Below are positions 60,485 through 64,000 of a stretch of 64,000 nt of DNA, in pieces. Each line of letters starts with the position of its first letter. Position 1 is the first letter of the stretch. The translations under genes were made by a program, and so were the position numbers. The DNA comes from Euleptes europaea (Eukaryota > Chordata > Lepidosauria > Squamata > Sphaerodactylidae). The stretch lies in assembly GCF_029931775.1 (NCBI RefSeq), contig NC_079325.1:21619461-21683460 (forward strand), in the 5' to 3' direction. The notes beneath the pieces were generated by a model, which did no database searches, was not told where the DNA came from, and saw nothing but the letters and a program-made list of their open reading frames with translations.

Positions 60485-61440
60485 CCCTGAACTCCTTAGA
60501 GGAAGGAGGAGGGTCAAAATGGCGATAAGGTCAAACCAGAGAAGATACTGAAACCAGAGAAGATCTGTACATGCATTAACTGCACATTTTGAATGGTTAA
60601 ATATCAGCTCTGGGGTACAGAGTGGGGGCATTGCTCAGGATCAAGCCTGTGGTTTACAGGGAGTGAGGTTTAACTCACCCCCCCCCCAATTGTCCAAATG
60701 TCAAATGACTCTCCTGCAAGTATTTATTCTACCAAGCAGAACTGTATATGTTTCACTCAATGAAGCAAGCAGCAGTTCATCAGAACTGTCAGACCAGGAA
60801 ATAGTGAACACCCAACCCCATCAGTGCCGCTATTTAGCAAATACAACCCACCCCAAAAAACCTGAAGATCGGTACATGGACCTTTTGGTGTCTAGTTTTG
60901 CCTTGTCTCTTGCTTTCATGGTGTGAGTGTGTTGACTGAGAAACCCATTAACAAGCGCATGTGCATAAAATATGACTTGGCCATACAAAACTGCAGTGAC
61001 TTGGCAGCCTTGCGGGAATCAGATGGATTCCATCCCTTTCTACAACAAAGCCTCCTGTATATTTTGACCACCGTTAGAAGGCATGACAGAGCTGGCAGAA
61101 ACTAGAAGAATCATTGGGTGTTGCTGTGTCAGCTCTCGGGAGGGGAAGATCTTTGGGCAAAGGCTGCATCACCTTTTCCTGATCACTGATACCGGGCTGT
61201 TGTGAGGGGAAAGTGCCTGGCATGGGAGACCCCTCTATGCTGCCTTGACATTCTTGGAGGAAGGGAAGAACGAAAGGTCCAGAGGGATGGCCATATTTGT
61301 TTGGTGGGGCAAAATTAAACAGAAGTCCCAGGGCATTTGAAACACTAATGACATTGCTTCTAATATAGAATCATAGAGTTGGGACCACCAGGGTAATCTT
61401 GTCCAACCCCCTGCACAGTGCAGGAAATTCACAACTACAC
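60485..61440. other. Intergenic stretch, nothing assigned
   Basis: No familiar repeat. Plus-strand frames at 60663-60926 lack recognisable motifs. Confidence 0.3.
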
Positions 61441-61444
61441 ATGA

Positions 61445-61655
61445 GCACACATGAACACATGAATCTGCCTTATACTGAATCAGACCCTTGGTCCATCAAA
61501 GTCAGTATTGCCTACAGCTCTCCAGGGTCTCAGGCAGGGGTCTTTCACATCACCTACTTGCCTAGTCCCTTTAACTGGAGATGCCAGGGATTGAACCTGG
61601 GACCTTCTGCACACAAAGCAGAGGCTCTACCACTGAGCCACAGCCCCTCCCTCAC
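61445..61655 (-). repeat. tRNA-derived SINE (ggctcagtggtagag head)
   Basis: In minus orientation: gggctgtggctcagtggtag (box A), caggttcaatccctgg (box B), then gatggaccaagggtctgatt and a tail ending cacatgagtt-like words (gaacacatgaatctgcctta on plus). Confidence 0.85.
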
Positions 61656-62399
61656 ATTCTCTTTTTGATCTGATGCTTTAGCAGGGCGCTGCTGTTCCTG
61701 TGGCCAAAGAGCCACTTGCCCCAGACAAGAGGCAATGCTCAGCAAGCCCAGCTTTTTAGAATGAAGGATTTTAGAGGACGCAGAGAATCAGGCCTTTGTT
61801 TTTCAGAAAGACCCCAGTTGCTTAAGGAGGAGGAGCAGCACCCACTACCTCCCCCCACACCCCCAATAATCCCTACTCCATGACCAGAAGATGGCAACAA
61901 AAAAAAAACAAAAAAACCTCTCCAGGATCCCTGCCATTGCTGACGTAAAATAGAAATTTAAATTTTATTATTCCTGAGATTGTATGGTGTGGGATGACGT
62001 GTGCTCGGGGCTCATGCCTGGGACAAGTTTGTAGCAGGGCTGTGGAAATGATGCTTGGGGCCCTGCATATCAGCTGAAGGTCACATCCCAAATCACAACA
62101 ACAAGACAACTGTGTTCATAATAAGGCATGGCGAAAAGCTACTATAGAAAGGGAAATGGGTAGGGCGCGGGCTTCTATTTCAAAGAAGCAAACAGAAGAA
62201 ACAAACAAACAAAAAGATGTCTTCATATGACAAACCTCCAGAAAGAACTTGCTGTTGTGCCACAGTTCGGCACCAACACTGTGAAAGGTATTGTATAAAA
62301 CACAGGGATATTTACGAAACTAGAAGACAAGGCTGGAGAGAGGAAATTAGGGACTGAAAGACAATGGTGATGGGTTAAGGATGATGACGGGGAGGTGAA

Positions 62400-62617
62400 C
62401 ACATGAACACATGAAGCTGCCTTATACCGAATCAGGCCCTTGGTCCATCAGTGTCAGTACTGTCTACTCAGACTGGAAGCTGCTCTCCAGGGTCTCAGGC
62501 AGGGGTCTTTCACATCACCCACTTGCCTGGTCCCTTTATCTGGAGATGCTGGGGATTGAACCTGGGACCTTCTGCATGCCAGACAGATGCTCTACCACTG
62601 AGCCACAGCCCCTCCCT
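62400..62617 (-). repeat. tRNA-derived SINE (ggctcagtggtagag head)
   Basis: Second full copy: acatgaagctgccttatacc ... tctaccactgagccacagcc on the plus strand. Confidence 0.85.
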
Positions 62618-62756
62618 AAGGCTGCTAAGGAGCTTCAGGAGTGGGCTCAATTATGCAAGACCCTGGAAGTTCCTCGAATATTCCAGCAATATGTTTTTTC
62701 TTTAAAAATCAGGCCAACAGAGGCATGATTCCAATTAGAACTATGGTATGACATCC

Positions 62757-63012
62757 AGCATGGTGTAGTGGTTAAGGTGTCGGACTAGGACCTGGGAAAA
62801 CCAGGTTCGAATCCCCACTCGCGCCATGGAAGCTTGCTGGGGTGACCTTGGGCCAGTCACACACTCTCAGCCCTGACCCTGGCTAGTATTTGGATGGGCG
62901 ACCTCCAAGGAACACCAGGGTTGTGAGGAGGCAGGCAATGGCAAACCACTTCTGAATGCCTCTTGCCTTGAATTAAAAACCCTATGGGGACAGCTGAAGC
63001 TTGACTGCTAAA
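62757..63012 (+). repeat. Composite tRNA-5S SINE, clearest copy
   Basis: tRNA head (ccagcatggtgtagtggtta; caggttcgaatccccactcg), body gtgaccttgggccagtcaca, then the 5S-derived ggctagtatttggatgggcg, ggcaatggcaaaccacttct and a degraded tail gcttgactgctaaac. Confidence 0.85.
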
Positions 63013-63014
63013 CA

Positions 63015-64000
63015 ACAAATTTGGGGGAGGGGGTAAGCTTTTCCCATCTGCCTGATCTGAAATGATCCTGGAGAACCTTTGTTTTCCCTACTGGAGAAAA
63101 CATACAAGTGTTGAAAAGAGACTTGCAGGGAATGGAAGGGAAAGCCAGGAATGTTACTTTGAGCTCTGTGAAGGGTTAAGACAAAATATAATATAAATAA
63201 ACTCATCTGTCCCACTCCAGTTAAGTTTTCCTCCTAAAACAATTCCCCTCCCCTTTTCCTTGGTTTTTAATCTGCAAGGCAAAAGACACAGCTGGCGGTC
63301 TCTTTTCCCCATCAGGACAAAAGCAGCTTTGGGGAGGATGATTTTAGTTGGGGGCGTGGAGCCCCTCCCAAACCTCCCTGCATGAGTCCTCTGCTCTAAA
63401 CTACAGCCTCCATATCTGTATTTTGAAAAAGAAGAAAACATCAAGGGCAAAGTGTGGGTGCTTGTAGGATGTATTTTGCTCTTCCCCCCCCCCCATGTCT
63501 TGGATGGGGAAATCAAGGATGGGGTAAGGAAAGATGAAAAAAGATGGGTACAGAGGGGTAGAGACTTTCCAAGGAAGGGCTAGAAGCTCGAAGCTGATAT
63601 AGAAAGCAACAAGGAGCAGGCGTATCTCTTATAGACAGGCAGGATTTAATCTGCTCCACCACCTATTTTCAAGGGGTGTCCCTGGGGCGATTTCTGAACT
63701 GATTTGATTTCAGTTTGGAGGAAATTAATAGCGCGCCGCTCAATAAGGTCTTTTTTCAGAAACAGGAATGTCGACCTCAAGTTTTTACACTTCACACATA
63801 GCAAGAGCAGAATTACACACATGTCAATCCCTGATCATTTCAAAAGACTTCTTTCCTTTGTCTGTGATTTCCAGGGGGGGAATTGGGGGGGACTTTTTAA
63901 GTTGTCTTCTTTGTACCATTTTCCTACCAAAAATAATTCCTTCTACACTATTTTTTTAATCCTTGCTGGAGAGAGAGAAAAATACAGGTACTCCACATAC
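63015..64000. other. Intergenic stretch to window end, nothing recognised
   Basis: C- and G-rich runs near 63484-63494 and 63872-63890. No gene or familiar repeat. Confidence 0.35.

Overview
The window looks like squamate-reptile (lizard-type) nuclear DNA. It is full of tRNA-derived and 5S-rRNA-derived SINEs, has two BovB (RTE) LINE 3' ends whose tail the 5S SINEs share, and carries swarms of short hAT-like and Harbinger-like elements. I cannot name the species from sequence alone. No bacterial, plasmid or CRISPR feature was seen, and I recognised no endogenous virus.

Two host genes can be read exon by exon, both on the minus strand. The first is GOT1L1, the aspartate-aminotransferase-like protein 1 gene. 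It runs from an ATG at 24695 to a TAG at 9081, with an AATAAA poly(A) signal at 8995-9000. Nine exons have matching phases at every junction and give a 412-residue product. The second is a nucleoplasmin, best matching NPM2. It has an ATG at 38792, six coding exons, a stop at 34343, a product of 219 residues and an ATTAAA signal at 34110-34115. NPM2 lies about 9.6 kb upstream of GOT1L1 in the same orientation. In mammals both genes are known mainly from germ cells, and both lie on human 8p, though not side by side.

Layout: 1-8.9 kb is intergenic and repeat-rich, with LINE remnants, short hAT-like elements and a foldback at 1781-1949. 9.0-24.7 kb is GOT1L1, whose introns hold most of the nested insertions and a partial duplicate of exon 2. 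24.7-34.1 kb is intergenic and contains a three-level nest (SINE, then a 2041-bp hAT-like element, then a 143-bp tandem array). 34.1-38.8 kb is NPM2, with a 5S SINE plus BovB pair inside its fourth coding intron. 39-64 kb is repeat-rich and mostly unexplained. It holds a 46-codon minus-strand ORF at 57220-57360 and a few exon-like segments that I could not assign.

The transposable elements date one another. At several sites an element splits an older one and leaves a clean target duplication: 8 bp for the hAT-like family that starts TAGGGTTGCCA, 3 bp for a Harbinger-like family that starts GG(C/T)C, and 10-13 bp for a self-complementary element of unknown class. All coordinates were read by eye. 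Repeat edges without target duplications are approximate.
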